A stretch of DNA of 64,000 bases from Hyphomicrobiales bacterium (GTDB taxonomy: Bacteria; Pseudomonadota; Alphaproteobacteria; Rhizobiales; Rhizobiaceae). Positions 26,513-37,155 of this stretch are shown piece by piece. The notes under the pieces were generated by a model. It did not search any database and had not been told where the DNA came from. It saw only the letters and a program-made list of their open reading frames with translations. The DNA is taken from contig UBWZ01000011.1 of assembly GCA_900469345.1 (NCBI GenBank), positions 62,001 through 126,000 on the forward strand, read 5' to 3'. The position numbers and the translations under genes are program-made. Each line of letters begins with the position of its first letter. The first letter of the stretch is position 1.

Positions 26513-29302
26513 TTAGAGCGTCCGGGTGATATGCTCCACGCGGAAGCACTCGATCGTGTCGCCGGCGCGGATGTCTTCGTAGTTCTCGAAGGCCATGCCG
26601 CATTCCTGGCCCATCGGCACGTCGGCCACTTCGTCCTTGAAGCGCTTGAGCGTCTTGAGCTTGCCTTCGTGGATGACGACGTTGTCGCGGATGAGGCGAA
26701 CGCCAGCACCACGCTCCACCTTGCCGTCGGTAACGCGGCAACCTGCGACCTTGCCGGTCTTGGTGATGTTGAACACCTCCAGGATTTCGGCATTGCCGAG
26801 GAAGGTCTCGCGACGTTCCGGCGACAGCAGGCCCGACATCGCTGCCTTCACGTCATCCACCAGGTCGTAGATGATGTTGTAGTAGCGGATCTCGATGCCG
26901 GCCCGTTCGGCCGCCTGGCGAGCCTGCACGTTGGCGCGGACGTTGAAGCCGATGATGGCCGCATCGGACGACTCGGCAAGCGAGATATCCGATTCGGTGA
27001 TGCCGCCGGCGCCCGAATGGACGATGCGAGCGCGGACTTCGTCCGTGCCGAGCTTGTCCAGTGCGCCGATGATGGCTTCGATCGAACCCTGCACGTCGCC
27101 CTTGATGAGCAGCGGGAACTCCTTGTAGCCAGTGTTCTGCAGCTTGCTCATCATCTGCTCCAGCGAACCACGCTGGCCGGACTGACGGGCGGCTGCCTTG
27201 TCGCGGGTCAGGCGCTGGCGGTATTCGGAGATCTCGCGGGCGCGGCTCTCGTTCTCGACGACGGCGAACCGGTCGCCGGCAGCGGGAGTTGCAGACAGCC
27301 CGAGCACTTCGACCGGCATGGCCGGACCGGCTTCCTTGACGTGGTCGCCCTTGTCGGTGACGAGGGCGCGAACACGACCCCACTGGTCGCCGGCAACGAT
27401 GATCTGGCCCGGCTTCAGCGTGCCCTTCTGGACAAGCACGGTCGCCACCGCACCGCGACCGCGGTCGAGCTGCGCTTCGATGACAACGCCTTCGGCCGTA
27501 CGGCTCGGATCAGCCTTGAGGTCGAGGATTTCGGCCTGCAGCAGGATGGCATCGAGCAGCTTGTCGAGGTTGAGCCGGTTCTTGGCCGAAACCTCCACGT
27601 CCAGCACTTCACCGCCCATGGATTCCACGAAGACTTCGTGCTGCAGCAGCTGCTGCCGCACCTTGTCCGGGTTCGCCTCATGCTTGTCGATCTTGTTGAT
27701 CGCCACGATGATCGGAACGCCGGCAGCCTTGGCGTGGTTGATGGACTCGATCGTCTGCGGCATGACGCTGTCGTCTGCCGCGACCACCAGGACCGCGATA
27801 TCCGTCGCCTGCGCACCACGGGCACGCATGGCCGTAAAGGCGGCGTGACCGGGCGTGTCGATGAAGGTTATCTTCTGGCCGCGCTGTTCCACCTGATAGG
27901 CGCCGATATGCTGGGTGATGCCACCGGCTTCGCCCGAAACGACGCTCGTCTGGCGGATCGCGTCCAGCAGCGAGGTCTTGCCGTGGTCGACGTGACCCAT
28001 GATCGTGACGACCGGCGGCCGCGACACCATTTCGCCCTCGACGTCGGCAACGTTGAAGATGCCTTCTTCGATGTCGGATTCGGAGACGCGCTTGACCGTG
28101 TGGCCGAATTCGCCGGCGATCAGTTCGGCCAGGTCGGCGTCGATGACGTCGCCCGGCTTCATCATCTGGCCTTCCTTCATCAGGTACTTGATGACGTCAA
28201 CGGCCCGTTCGGACATACGCTGTGACAGTTCCTGGATGGTGATGGTTTCCGGCAGGATGACTTCGCGGATGACCTTCTCGCGCGGTTCCTGCATCTGGCT
28301 GCGGCGGAATTTCTCCTGCCGGCGGCGCATCGACGCGAGCGAACGGCCACGGGCCGCATCGTCACCATCCACATTGGCGGTAGTGACGGTCAGCTTGCCG
28401 CGACGGCGTTCTTCCTCGGTCTTCGGACGGGCCGGAACCTTCGCAGGTGCAGGCACCGGCGTGCGGCCACGGCCGGGGATGATGCGCGGCGGGCCGCGAT
28501 CGTCGTCTTCTTCGTTGACCTTGCGACGTCCGAGAACCGGGGTGGCTGGCGTCGCGCCAGGCGCGGCCGGGCGGGCAACCGCGGGACGGCCATCCTGGCC
28601 AGCCCGGGCAGCAACGCCTGCGGCGCGTTCCGGCTGCGATGCGGCAGCGGCAGGTGCGGCGACTTCCACGGGTGCGGGCGGCGGTGGCGGTTCGGCAGCG
28701 CGGCGTGCGGCTTCTGCGGCTTCTTCAGCCTTGCGAACCACCTCTTCGGCCTGACGGCGAACCTCTTCCTCGGCGCGTCGCTTGGCGTCCTCGGCATCGC
28801 GGGCCTGCGCCTCGATCAGGGCGCGGCGACGCGCTTCCATCTCTCCGGCCGACAGGTCGTGCAACACGTTGGGGCGCTGCGGCTGGCGCGACGGCGTGGA
28901 CGGCTGCGGGCGCTGCGGCGAAGCCGGCTGCTGGCGCGACTGGTTGTTGTTGTAGCCACCGGGACGCTGGCCCTGGGCGGCGGGCTGGTGGGCGCGCGGC
29001 GGCGGGCTCGTCGGCTGCGGCCGGGGCGGCTGCGGCTGAGACTGCGGCGCAGCAACGGTTGCAGCAGCGGCGGGTGCCGGTGCAGCAGCTTCCACGGGCT
29101 TCGGGGCCGGCGCGGCGGCGGGCGTGTAAACGGGCTTTTCGTCCAGCGGGCGTGCAACCCGGCGTTTCACCGTCTCGACGACGACCGCCTTCGTGCGGCC
29201 GCGACCCATATCCTGACGAACCGTACCTTGGGTCATCCCGGACGGCTTCAGGGTCAGGGTCTTCTTTACGCCGAGCGTCTTATCGTCTTTGTTGTCGGTC
29301 AT
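26513..29302 (-). CDS. infB: Translation initiation factor IF-2
   Basis: A 929-residue GTPase placing initiator tRNA on the 30S subunit. Residues 1-330 are a basic, Pro/Ala/Gln-rich alphaproteobacterial N-terminal region with an Arg/Glu coiled coil near 155-210. The G domain starts near residue 430: GHVDHGKTS (G1), DTPGHAAF (G3), NKID (G4), followed by the IF-2 beta barrels and C-terminal fMet-tRNA domain ending in [10 protein letters not shown]. It is the fourth gene of rimP-nusA-ylxR-infB. Confidence 0.98.
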   Translation of the reverse strand: MTDNKDDKTLGVKKTLTLKPSGMTQGTVRQDMGRGRTKAVVVETVKRRVARPLDEKPVYTPAAAPAPKPVEAAAPAPAAAATVAAPQSQPQPPRPQPTSPPPRAHQPAAQGQRPGGYNNNQSRQQPASPQRPQPSTPSRQPQRPNVLHDLSAGEMEARRRALIEAQARDAEDAKRRAEEEVRRQAEEVVRKAEEAAEAARRAAEPPPPPAPVEVAAPAAAASQPERAAGVAARAGQDGRPAVARPAAPGATPATPVLGRRKVNEEDDDRGPPRIIPGRGRTPVPAPAKVPARPKTEEERRRGKLTVTTANVDGDDAARGRSLASMRRRQEKFRRSQMQEPREKVIREVILPETITIQELSQRMSERAVDVIKYLMKEGQMMKPGDVIDADLAELIAGEFGHTVKRVSESDIEEGIFNVADVEGEMVSRPPVVTIMGHVDHGKTSLLDAIRQTSVVSGEAGGITQHIGAYQVEQRGQKITFIDTPGHAAFTAMRARGAQATDIAVLVVAADDSVMPQTIESINHAKAAGVPIIVAINKIDKHEANPDKVRQQLLQHEVFVESMGGEVLDVEVSAKNRLNLDKLLDAILLQAEILDLKADPSRTAEGVVIEAQLDRGRGAVATVLVQKGTLKPGQIIVAGDQWGRVRALVTDKGDHVKEAGPAMPVEVLGLSATPAAGDRFAVVENESRAREISEYRQRLTRDKAAARQSGQRGSLEQMMSKLQNTGYKEFPLLIKGDVQGSIEAIIGALDKLGTDEVRARIVHSGAGGITESDISLAESSDAAIIGFNVRANVQARQAAERAGIEIRYYNIIYDLVDDVKAAMSGLLSPERRETFLGNAEILEVFNITKTGKVAGCRVTDGKVERGAGVRLIRDNVVIHEGKLKTLKRFKDEVADVPMGQECGMAFENYEDIRAGDTIECFRVEHITRTL

Positions 29303-29404
29303 TCCGTTCCTGTTCCTTCGGACGGGAACGAATGGCGACCATCAGAACCCGTCAATAAATATGCATTAATCCGGTACGGCGGCCGGCTGTTGCCGGTGAC
29401 CGCA

Positions 29405-30091
29405 TCATTGTTCTGGCCGGCCAGCGCCGCTCCGTGCTCCGGATTGACCGCCAAGGCGGTACTTTTCGAGCATTCTTGCGCGCTTCACTACACCTTCACC
29501 CGCCGGTCCTGCAAGCGCGCAGGCATGGATAAAAGCATTCTGGCCCATCACTTCGTCCAATTCCGCTGCTGACAGCATTGAAAAGGACGGAATGTCTTCT
29601 TCGGCTCCACTTCCGAACCTCCAGGCCTTGCGGGCCTGGTCTAACTTGCGCACGCCATCAGCCGCAGCATCGGTGGCATGGAATACTCCGACAGCCGCCC
29701 CCGAACGGATGGCGGCATCGACTTTCATGGCGCCGGTGATGAACTGAGCGGCCTTGCGAGCCATGTTCATCATGCCGGCGAGATCCGCCACCATCAGCCG
29801 GTCGACCACCTGGGCAAGATCGGCATCGGCCTTCACGTCGGCCTTGAGGGCGCGAGCAAAGATCTTCTTTGCCACCGCCCGCTCGACGAGCGCGCGTTCG
29901 GCCTTGACCCAGCATCCCCGGCCCGGCAGCTGCCGCCGGAGGTCGGGCACGATGCGTCCGTCCGGCGCCGCCACGAAGCGGATCAGAGCTTCCGGCGACG
30001 TCGTCTCGCGCGTGACGATGCAGGTCCGGTCGTTCACGACAATCTCCTGCTCGTCGTCACCGTCATCCAGCTGGCTGACCAGCGGGATCAT
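29405..30091 (-). CDS. YlxR/DUF448 RNA-binding protein with L7Ae-like domain
   Basis: A 228-residue protein. Residues ~20-95 are the YlxR domain (RTCIVTRETTSPEALIRFV, GRGCWVKA). Residues ~105-195 resemble the L7Ae/L30e RNA-binding fold (AGMMNMARKAAQFITGAMKV). The C-terminal tail is basic and Gly-rich. The start overlaps the nusA stop (ATGA). Alphaproteobacteria often fuse these two domains between nusA and infB; the role is RNA binding, probably in transcription or ribosome assembly. Confidence 0.9.
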   Translation of the reverse strand: MIPLVSQLDDGDDEQEIVVNDRTCIVTRETTSPEALIRFVAAPDGRIVPDLRRQLPGRGCWVKAERALVERAVAKKIFARALKADVKADADLAQVVDRLMVADLAGMMNMARKAAQFITGAMKVDAAIRSGAAVGVFHATDAAADGVRKLDQARKAWRFGSGAEEDIPSFSMLSAAELDEVMGQNAFIHACALAGPAGEGVVKRARMLEKYRLGGQSGARSGAGRPEQ

Positions 30092-31698
30092 TCCTGAGCT
30101 ACGGCGTCCGCCTCCTCCTCGACCGCATCGTCCTGCGGCTTTGCGAGATCGGCTTCGGTGATCCAGCCGGCCGACAGGCGGGCCTGCACGATCATCGTCT
30201 CGGCTTCGGCGCGCGATACGTCGAACTTGGAGAACAGGCCTTCAAACTTCTTCGTTTCGCCGTTCTTGCGTTCTGTCCAGCCGACCAGGTCGTCTGCAGC
30301 GCAGCCGGCAAAATCTTCGACCGTCTTGATGCCGTCTTCGCCGAGCGCGACCAGCATCTGGCCGTTCAGGCCTTCGATCCCGCGCAGTTCGTCCTGCACG
30401 CCGAGTTCCTTGCGCTTGGCGTCCATTTCGCCTTCGATCCGCTCAAGGTATTCCTTGGCGCGCATCTGGATCTCGCTCGCAGTGTCTTCGTCGAAGCCGT
30501 CGATCGAGGAAATCTCGTCGAGATCAACGTAGGCGAGTTCCTCGACGGCGGCGAAGCCTTCCGAGGCGAGCACCTGGCCAACCATCTCGTCGACGTCGAG
30601 CGCGTCCATGAACAGGTTGGTGCGCTCGTTGAATTCCTTCTGGCGGCGCTCGGACTCTTCCTGCTCCGTCATGATGTCGATGTCCCAGCCGGTCAGCTGC
30701 GAAGCGAGACGCACGTTCTGGCCGCGGCGGCCGATGGCCAGCGACAGCTGTTCGTCCGGCACCACGACTTCGATGCGCTCGGCATCCTCGTCGAGCACGA
30801 CCTTGGAGACTTCCGCCGGCTGCAGCGCGTTGACGATAAAGTTCGCCGGCTCGCTCGACCACGGAATGATGTCGATCTTCTCGCCCTGAAGCTCGCCGAC
30901 AACGGCCTGCACGCGCGAACCGCGCATACCGACGCAGGCGCCGACCGGATCGATCGAGCTGTCGTTCGAGACGACCGCAATCTTGGCGCGCGAGCCCGGG
31001 TCGCGGGCAACCGACTTGATCTGGATGATGCCGTCGTAGATTTCCGGCACTTCCATGGTGAACAGCTTGACCATGAACTGCGGATGCGTGCGCGACAGGA
31101 AGATCTGCGGGCCGCGCTGTTCGCGCCGGACGTCGTAGACATAGGCGCGCACGCGGTCGCCGTAGCGCATGTTTTCGCGCGGGATCATTTCGTCGCGGCG
31201 GATGATGCCTTCGCCACGGCCGAGGTCGACGATGACATTGCCGTATTCGACGCGTTTCACGGTACCGTTGACGATCTCGCCGACGCGGTCCTTGAACTCG
31301 TCGAACTGGCGGTCACGCTCGGCTTCGCGAACCTTCTGGACGATGACCTGCTTGGCGGACTGGGCGGCGATACGGCCAAAATCCATCGGCGGCAGCGGAT
31401 CTGCGATGAAATCGCCGATCTTGGCATCGACATTGCGGTCGCGGGCCAGCGCCAGCGGGATCTGCGTGCCGTAGTCTTCCGCGTGCTCGACCACTTCGAG
31501 GAGCCGCTGCAGCCGGATTTCGCCGGTCTTGGAATTGATGTCGGCGCGGATGTTGGTTTCCGAGCCGTAGCGCGAACGGGCAGCCTTCTGGATGGCGTCG
31601 GCCATCGCAGCCAGCACGATTTCACGGTCGATGACCTTTTCGCGGGCCACTGCATCCGCAATCTGCAGAAGTTCCAGCCGGTTTGCACTCACTGCCAT
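30088..31698 (-). CDS. nusA: Transcription termination/antitermination factor NusA
   Basis: A 536-residue RNA polymerase elongation factor. The order is an N-terminal polymerase-binding domain (1-125), S1 domain (around 135-200, [18 protein letters not shown]), KH1 ([17 protein letters not shown] region and [11 protein letters not shown]) and KH2 ([12 protein letters not shown]). The acidic C-terminal part contains a helix-hairpin-helix repeat ([19 protein letters not shown]). The length is typical of alphaproteobacteria. NusA could feed back on the leader hairpin at 32424-32456. Confidence 0.97.
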   Translation of the reverse strand: MAVSANRLELLQIADAVAREKVIDREIVLAAMADAIQKAARSRYGSETNIRADINSKTGEIRLQRLLEVVEHAEDYGTQIPLALARDRNVDAKIGDFIADPLPPMDFGRIAAQSAKQVIVQKVREAERDRQFDEFKDRVGEIVNGTVKRVEYGNVIVDLGRGEGIIRRDEMIPRENMRYGDRVRAYVYDVRREQRGPQIFLSRTHPQFMVKLFTMEVPEIYDGIIQIKSVARDPGSRAKIAVVSNDSSIDPVGACVGMRGSRVQAVVGELQGEKIDIIPWSSEPANFIVNALQPAEVSKVVLDEDAERIEVVVPDEQLSLAIGRRGQNVRLASQLTGWDIDIMTEQEESERRQKEFNERTNLFMDALDVDEMVGQVLASEGFAAVEELAYVDLDEISSIDGFDEDTASEIQMRAKEYLERIEGEMDAKRKELGVQDELRGIEGLNGQMLVALGEDGIKTVEDFAGCAADDLVGWTERKNGETKKFEGLFSKFDVSRAEAETMIVQARLSAGWITEADLAKPQDDAVEEEADAVAQE

Positions 31699-31761
31699 TG
31701 TCGTTGGTCTCCGTCGTCGAGATACTTTTCGGGCCTTGGTAAGGAGGCCGTGATCGTTCTG

Positions 31762-32361
31762 TTAGTCTTGGTCTTGGTCTTCGGCTTCTTCGTTCTGGTT
31801 CGCCGCCTGCTGCTTGGCCAGCTTGTCGGCCTTCAGCGCGTCGCGGATCAGATCGTCAGTCAGGATGAGCTTTGCCTCGGCCAGCGCCGAAAACGGGATT
31901 GTCACGCGCGGAGCCTCGCCGTAGGCGACCTGGTCCCGTTCGATCGTAAAGCCCTCGGCATCCGCTTCCGCGATCTTGCCGCGAAAACGCTTGCGGTTGT
32001 CGATCATGATCGACGTCTCGCACTTCACCAGATGGCCCATCCAGCGGGTGAAGTCGGACCGTCGCACCATCGGCCGGTCGATGCCGGGCGACGACACTTC
32101 CAGATGATACGCCTTGTCGATCGGATCTTCCACATCGAGAACCGGCGAAATCGCCGTCGACACGGCTTCGCAGCCCTCGACGTCCATCGTGCCGTCGGCA
32201 CGCTCCGCCATGATCTGCAGCGTCGCGCCGTTCTGGTTCAGCATCCGAACGCGCACCAGAAGGAAGTCCATGGAGGCAAGCACGGGCTCGATGATCTCGG
32301 CGACCCTGAGGTCGAGCCCGGTTTCGACGATGAGCCGCGGCTCTTGTTCCGTTTGCGGCAT
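31762..32361 (-). CDS. rimP: Ribosome maturation factor RimP
   Basis: A 199-residue protein needed for 30S assembly. The N-terminal domain contains LVRVRML and TLQIMAE; the central signature is [14 protein letters not shown]; the C-terminal SH3-like domain is followed by an acidic Gln/Glu/Asp tail. I start at ATG 32361 because GGAGA lies 6 bases upstream; ATG 32379 has no ribosome site. It is the first gene of rimP-nusA-ylxR-infB. Confidence 0.95.
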   Translation of the reverse strand: MPQTEQEPRLIVETGLDLRVAEIIEPVLASMDFLLVRVRMLNQNGATLQIMAERADGTMDVEGCEAVSTAISPVLDVEDPIDKAYHLEVSSPGIDRPMVRRSDFTRWMGHLVKCETSIMIDNRKRFRGKIAEADAEGFTIERDQVAYGEAPRVTIPFSALAEAKLILTDDLIRDALKADKLAKQQAANQNEEAEDQDQD

Positions 32362-32423
32362 GTTTTCTCCGGCAATCATGGCCGAACTGGCTTTGGCCAG
32401 ATCCGGGTGTGTCGATCGCCTAA

Positions 32424-32456
32424 CAAAAAAGAGCGGGTCCGGTAGGGCCCACTCTT
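32424..32456 (-). promoter_or_regulatory. Terminator-like hairpin in the rimP-nusA leader (possible attenuator)
   Basis: On the minus strand an approximately 12-bp stem with one mismatch (32456-32445 with 32440-32429) and a 4-base loop precede a run of six T. It lies between the predicted promoter (32483-32511) and rimP, so it would cut transcripts at about 50 nt unless read through. Confidence 0.7.
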
Positions 32457-32482
32457 CATCGGACGATCAAGAATATGGCCTG

Positions 32483-32511
32483 CATATACGCGCTTGGACC
32501 GGCAATTGCAA
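32483..32511 (-). promoter_or_regulatory. Promoter of rimP operon: TTGCAA-N17-TATATG
   Basis: The -35 TTGCAA (32511-32506) and -10 TATATG (32488-32483) on the minus strand are 17 bases apart. The predicted start is near 32476. Confidence 0.65.
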
Positions 32512-32599
32512 GGCTCGCGCATTTGTCGCCCGCATTGCGCTGGAATTCGCCGCGCGGCGGTCTATAACCTGAATAGCATAGCAGCCGAAGGAATGCACC

Positions 32600-34231
32600 G
32601 TGGCCGAACGGATATCGACGCTCGCTCCATTCAAGGTGGAGACTTTCCGGACCATCTGGATCGCCAGCATCGCATCCAACTTCGGTGGCCTCATCCAGGC
32701 GGTGGGCGCCGCATGGATGATGACGGCGATCTCGAATTCGGAAAACATGGTGGCTCTGGTGCAGGCGTCGACCGCCCTGCCGATCATGCTGTTCTCGCTG
32801 CTGTCGGGTGCGCTGGCCGACAATTTCAACCGTCGCAGCATCATGATCACGGCGCAGTTGTTCATGCTGACGGTATCGGTGTTGCTGACCGCCTTCGCCT
32901 ACATGGGCTGGCTCACTCCTTGGCTTCTGCTGTCGTTCACCTTCCTCATCGGTTGCGGCACCGCGCTCAACAATCCCTCCTGGCAGGCATCCGTCGGCGA
33001 CATGGTTCCTCGGGCGATGCTGCCGGCGGCCGTTACCCTCAACAGTGTCGGCTTCAACATCACCCGCAGCTTGGGCCCGGCCATCGGCGGCGCGATCGTC
33101 GCCGCGCTTGGTGCCGCCGCCGCCTTCGCCGCCAATGCCTTCAGCTATTTTCCGCTCCTCTGGACGCTGTCGCGCTGGAAGCCGGACGTCGCCACCAGCA
33201 CCCTTCCTCGCGAGACGCTGGGACGCGCGCTGTCGGCGGGCTTCGGCTATATCGCGATGTCGCCGAAGCTGGTGAGCGTGCTGTTCCGCTCCGCGCTGTT
33301 CGGCATCGCGGCAAGCGCCATCCTGGCGCTGCTACCGCTCGTCGCCCGCGACCTCGTCTCGGGCGGGCCGTTCACCTACGGCCTCATGCTCGGCGCCTTC
33401 GGCGTCGGTGCGATCGCCGGCGCTTTGCTCAACGCCCGCATGCGCGAGCTTTTCTCCAGCGAGATGATCGTCAGGCTGTCCTTCACCGGCTTTGCCGTCA
33501 GCGCCGTGATCGCCTCCATCAGCTCCAACACCTGGCTCACCTGCGCCGTGCTTCTCGTTCCCGGCGCCTGCTGGGTGCTCGCTTTGTCGCTGTTTAACAC
33601 CACTGTCCAGCTTTCGACGCCGCGCTGGGTGGTCGGCAGGGCGCTGTCCTTCTATCAGACGGCAGCCTTCGGCGGCATCGCGGCCGGCAGCTGGCTCTGG
33701 GGCTCGCTCGCCGAAGACTACGGCGTCGCGACGGCGCTCATGCTGTCCAGCCTCGCCATGGTCCTCGGATCCGTGGTCGGCATCAGGTTTTCGCTGCCAT
33801 CGCTCGAAACCCTCAATCTGGATCCCGTCGGAACCTTCCGCGAGCCGTCGCTGCGCCTCGACCTGCAACCGCGCAGCGGTCCGATCGTTCTGTTGATCGA
33901 CTACACGATCCGCGAGGATCACGTGGCCGAGTTCCTGACGCTGATGTCCGAGCGCCGGCGCATCCGCATCCGCGATGGGGCTCGCCAGTGGTCGTTGATG
34001 CGGGATCTCGAAAATCCCGACGTGTGGACGGAGACCTACCATACGGCCACCTGGGCGGATTATGTCCGCCACAACCTGCGGCGCACCCAGGCGGATTCGG
34101 AGGTCTGGCAGCGCATCCGCGAGCTCCATGAAGGGCCGGATGGCCCCCGCGTTCACCGGATGATCGAGCGCCAGGCAATTCCGCCACGCGACGACGTCTT
34201 CCACAAGACGGCGCACGACATCCACCACTGA
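32600..34231 (+). CDS. MFS transporter (MFS_3/EntS type) with C-terminal barrel-like domain
   Basis: A 543-residue protein. Residues 15-405 form twelve membrane helices of the MFS_3 'transmembrane secretion effector' group, related to siderophore exporter EntS. Residues ~430-540 are soluble and resemble a dimeric alpha/beta-barrel (IVLLIDYTIREDHVAEFLTLM ... RDLENPDVWTETYH), a usual extension in this group. It starts at GTG 32600 with GAAGGA 7 bases upstream. It is divergent from the rimP operon. The exported compound is unknown. Confidence 0.88.
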   Translation: MAERISTLAPFKVETFRTIWIASIASNFGGLIQAVGAAWMMTAISNSENMVALVQASTALPIMLFSLLSGALADNFNRRSIMITAQLFMLTVSVLLTAFAYMGWLTPWLLLSFTFLIGCGTALNNPSWQASVGDMVPRAMLPAAVTLNSVGFNITRSLGPAIGGAIVAALGAAAAFAANAFSYFPLLWTLSRWKPDVATSTLPRETLGRALSAGFGYIAMSPKLVSVLFRSALFGIAASAILALLPLVARDLVSGGPFTYGLMLGAFGVGAIAGALLNARMRELFSSEMIVRLSFTGFAVSAVIASISSNTWLTCAVLLVPGACWVLALSLFNTTVQLSTPRWVVGRALSFYQTAAFGGIAAGSWLWGSLAEDYGVATALMLSSLAMVLGSVVGIRFSLPSLETLNLDPVGTFREPSLRLDLQPRSGPIVLLIDYTIREDHVAEFLTLMSERRRIRIRDGARQWSLMRDLENPDVWTETYHTATWADYVRHNLRRTQADSEVWQRIRELHEGPDGPRVHRMIERQAIPPRDDVFHKTAHDIHH

Positions 34232-34250
34232 GGGCTTGCGGCAGGGCGCG

Positions 34251-35531
34251 TCAGCGCAGCTTGGCTTTCAGGCTTTCGTCCGGGTAGCAGGTCGGGGAAA
34301 GGCCGTTCTTCGCCTGCCAGTCGCCGAGCGAGCGCCGCGTCTTGTAGCCCGGCAGGCCGTCGACGTTGCCCACATCGTAGCCCTTGGCGACCAGCGCCTT
34401 CTGCATCGCGAGCACGTCCGATCGCAGCATCTTGCCGACGTCGCCCCACTCTCCATTGAACGGGCCGCCGCCATGCGCGATCCGGTCGGCCAGATTGCCG
34501 ATGAAGAGCGCGTAAAGGTCGGAATTGTTGTACTCCTTGAGCACGTAGAAATTCGGCGTCACCAGGAATTCCGGTCCGTGCCGGCCGGCCGGCACCAGCA
34601 TCATTCCATCCGCCTTCAGGTCCGCAGAGGGGAAGGCGCTGCTGGACACGCGGGCGATGCCGGTCGAGGCCCAGGCGGAGACCGGCTTGGCAAGATCGGG
34701 GCCTTCCTGGGCGCAGGAGATATAGAGCGGAATATTGACCTCGAAACCCCAGTCGCGCCCCCGCTGCCAGCCCTTCATCTGAAGATAGTGGGCAATCGAG
34801 GCGAGCGCATCCGGCACCGAGTTCCAGATGTCCGCGTGACCGTCCTTGTCGAAGTCGACGGCATATTTGAGGTAACTCGACGGCATGAACTGCGGCTGGC
34901 CGAGCGCACCTGCCCAGGACCCTTTCATGCCGGCCGGCGTGATGTCGCCACGCTCGATGATGGCAAGCGCGTCGATCAGCTCGTCGCGGAACATGTCCTT
35001 GCGGGTCGACATGAAGGCCTTGGTGGCGAGCACCTCGATCGCCGGGAAGGGCAGCTTCGCCTTGCCGAAGCCGGATTCGCGGCCCCAGATGGCAACCACG
35101 ATCTCGCCGGGCACGCCGTATGTTCGCTCGATCTGCTTCAGCGTCGCACTGTTGGCGGACGCAAGCCCGCGGCCCGTCGTCGCCAGCATCTGCAGCCGCT
35201 TTTCGGAGAAATAGGCGCCCGGTGACGAGAATTCCGCCTGGGTCTGGTCCTGGCTTTTGGGCGGTTTGCTGCCTGGCGGCACGAGATCCGGCAGGTCCCA
35301 GTTGAGGGTGAGCCCGTCCAGGGCCGCCTTCAGCGTGCGCTCGGAAATGCCGGACTTTTTAGCCTGGGGGGTGAGGTCGGTGGCGATCCACTGCTGGAAC
35401 TGCCGCTCCACGTCCGGTTTGTTCTGCGCCAGCGCGGGCAGGGGGAGAAGCGATCCGATCATCGCCAGAATGACAGCCGCGATCCGATGGTCGCCACCCT
35501 TGCGGTCCCGCATCAGAAATCTCCTCATCAA
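34251..35531 (-). CDS. Lytic murein transglycosylase (MltB family)
   Basis: A 426-residue periplasmic peptidoglycan lytic enzyme. The signal peptide ends near ALAQ (residue 36). The catalytic Glu is in IWGRESGFG, followed by [21 protein letters not shown] and [17 protein letters not shown], typical of MltB. The C-terminal ~60 residues are a peptidoglycan-binding domain ([24 protein letters not shown]). The start overlaps the recR stop by 4 bases (ATGA), an unusual pairing with a DNA repair gene but common in this clade. Confidence 0.93.
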   Translation of the reverse strand: MMRRFLMRDRKGGDHRIAAVILAMIGSLLPLPALAQNKPDVERQFQQWIATDLTPQAKKSGISERTLKAALDGLTLNWDLPDLVPPGSKPPKSQDQTQAEFSSPGAYFSEKRLQMLATTGRGLASANSATLKQIERTYGVPGEIVVAIWGRESGFGKAKLPFPAIEVLATKAFMSTRKDMFRDELIDALAIIERGDITPAGMKGSWAGALGQPQFMPSSYLKYAVDFDKDGHADIWNSVPDALASIAHYLQMKGWQRGRDWGFEVNIPLYISCAQEGPDLAKPVSAWASTGIARVSSSAFPSADLKADGMMLVPAGRHGPEFLVTPNFYVLKEYNNSDLYALFIGNLADRIAHGGGPFNGEWGDVGKMLRSDVLAMQKALVAKGYDVGNVDGLPGYKTRRSLGDWQAKNGLSPTCYPDESLKAKLR

Positions 35532-36133
35532 ATTGCAGTCCGCGCCCGAAGGGCAGCCGTCAGCGTGCCTTCGTCGAGGTAGTCGAGTTCCCCGCCGACG
35601 GGAACGCCATGAGCAAGCCGGGTGATCTTCACGTCGATCCCGGCCAGCTGGTCGGTGATGTAGTGGGCGGTCGTCTGCCCCTCGACTGTGGCGTTGACGG
35701 CAATGATGATCTCCCGGATCACCCCTTCGCCAACGCGGTCGATGAGGCCGCGAATATTGAGATCGTCCGGTCCGACGCCGTCGAGCGGCGACAGCGTGCC
35801 GCCAAGCACGTGGTAGGCGGCGTTCATCGCGCCGGCCCGCTCCAGCGCCCAGAGGTCGGAGACGTCCTCGACCACGATCAGCATGGACTGGTCGCGCCGG
35901 ATGTCGGTACAGACCGTGCAGGGATCGGAGGTGTCGACATTGCCGCAGCGCGAGCAGATCTTCACCTTGTCATAGGCATCGCCCATCGCATGCGACAGCG
36001 GGCCGAGAAGCTGATCCTTCTTCTTGATGAGATGAAGCGCCGCCCGCCGCGCCGATCGGGGTCCCAGTCCCGGCACCTTTGCCAGCAGCTGGATCAGTTT
36101 TTCGATTTCGGGACCGGTGACTCGCTTTGCCAT
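35528..36133 (-). CDS. recR: Recombination protein RecR
   Basis: A 201-residue protein acting with RecF and RecO at single-strand gaps. The N-terminal helix-hairpin-helix contains [11 protein letters not shown]; the zinc finger has four Cys in [16 protein letters not shown]; the Toprim domain starts [14 protein letters not shown]. The length is standard. It belongs to the dnaX-ybaB-recR neighbourhood, here interrupted by a divergent MOSC gene. Confidence 0.97.
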   Translation of the reverse strand: MAKRVTGPEIEKLIQLLAKVPGLGPRSARRAALHLIKKKDQLLGPLSHAMGDAYDKVKICSRCGNVDTSDPCTVCTDIRRDQSMLIVVEDVSDLWALERAGAMNAAYHVLGGTLSPLDGVGPDDLNIRGLIDRVGEGVIREIIIAVNATVEGQTTAHYITDQLAGIDVKITRLAHGVPVGGELDYLDEGTLTAALRARTAI

Positions 36134-36173
36134 GCCGCCTCTTTAGCCCATATGTGAATGAAACGGAAATAGG

Positions 36174-36794
36174 ATGGAGCACCGCATGAGATTGATGGCC
36201 GTCTGTATCGGGCGCCCCGAAAAGCTCCCCGGCAAAAGCTACAAGTCGGGCATCAACAAGGCCCCGGTCGGCACCGCCGTGCTCGACAGTCTCGGTCTGG
36301 TCGGCGACGCCGTCTGCAATACCAAGCATCATGGCGGCGAGGATCAGGCCATCCTGCTCGAGGGTTCGCTCACGCGCGACTGGTGGGCCGATCACCTGGG
36401 CAGGACCCTTCCGCCCGGCACCTTCGGGGAAAACCTGGTGATCGAAGGCCTGGACAATCGGGACGTTGCGGTCGGCGACCGCTTCGCCATCGGCGATGTC
36501 GTACTTGAGGCAAGCTGCCCGCGCAGCCCCTGCAACACGTTTGCCGTGAAGATGGGCGACCCCAAATTCATCAAGACCTATTTCCGCGGCGAAAGGCCGG
36601 GCATCTACTGCCGGGTGATTGCCGCAGGCACGCTTGCCACCGGTGCGCCTGTAAGCCATCACCCTTACGAAGGCGACCGCGTGATGATCCCGGACATGCT
36701 GGCGGCGGTGGGAAAGCGGCTGTCGGACGCGGAAAAATCCCGCTTTCTCGCCGCTCCGATCGGCAGTCGCTGGAAGGCGACCTTCGGCGGCTGA
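36174..36794 (+). CDS. MOSC domain protein (YiiM-like)
   Basis: A 206-residue protein. The MOSC barrel includes VCNTKHHGGEDQAIL, GTFGENL and the conserved-Cys block SCPRSPCNTFAVKMG; the C-terminal part has the helical extension seen in E. coli YiiM. YiiM-type proteins use the molybdenum cofactor to reduce N-hydroxylated compounds; that role is assumed from family. ATG 36174 or ATG 36186 could be the start. It lies divergent between recR and ybaB. Confidence 0.88.
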   Translation: MEHRMRLMAVCIGRPEKLPGKSYKSGINKAPVGTAVLDSLGLVGDAVCNTKHHGGEDQAILLEGSLTRDWWADHLGRTLPPGTFGENLVIEGLDNRDVAVGDRFAIGDVVLEASCPRSPCNTFAVKMGDPKFIKTYFRGERPGIYCRVIAAGTLATGAPVSHHPYEGDRVMIPDMLAAVGKRLSDAEKSRFLAAPIGSRWKATFGG

Positions 36795-36815
36795 CAGCCG
36801 AACGTCGCCCCGAGC

Positions 36816-37139
36816 CTAGAATGGCAGCTTCATGCCGGGCGGGATCGGCAGGCCGGCGGTCAGTTCCTTGGTCTTTTCCGCGGCAATGCTTTCGGCGCGG
36901 TCCTTCGCAGTCTTGTGCGCAGCGACGATCAGGTCTTCGAGCATTTCCGATTCGTCTTCCTTGAACAGAGACGGATCGATCTTGACGCCGAGCAGGTCGC
37001 CCTTGCCGGACATCCGGACGGTCACCAGACCGCCGCCTGCCGTGCCTTCGACTTCGAGCGCGGCGATATCCGCCTGCATCTGCTCCATCTTGGCCTGCAT
37101 TTCCTTGACCTTGCCCATCATGCCCATGATGTCGCGCAT
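36816..37139 (-). CDS. YbaB/EbfC family nucleoid-associated protein
   Basis: A 107-residue DNA-binding protein. An N-terminal helix ([19 protein letters not shown]) is followed by the beta hairpin [18 protein letters not shown] and a C-terminal helix. It lies 16 bases downstream of dnaX on the same strand, the classical dnaX-ybaB arrangement. It forms dimers that bind DNA tweezer-like. Confidence 0.95.
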   Translation of the reverse strand: MRDIMGMMGKVKEMQAKMEQMQADIAALEVEGTAGGGLVTVRMSGKGDLLGVKIDPSLFKEDESEMLEDLIVAAHKTAKDRAESIAAEKTKELTAGLPIPPGMKLPF

Positions 37140-37155
37140 CTGGATGTCCTCTCTC

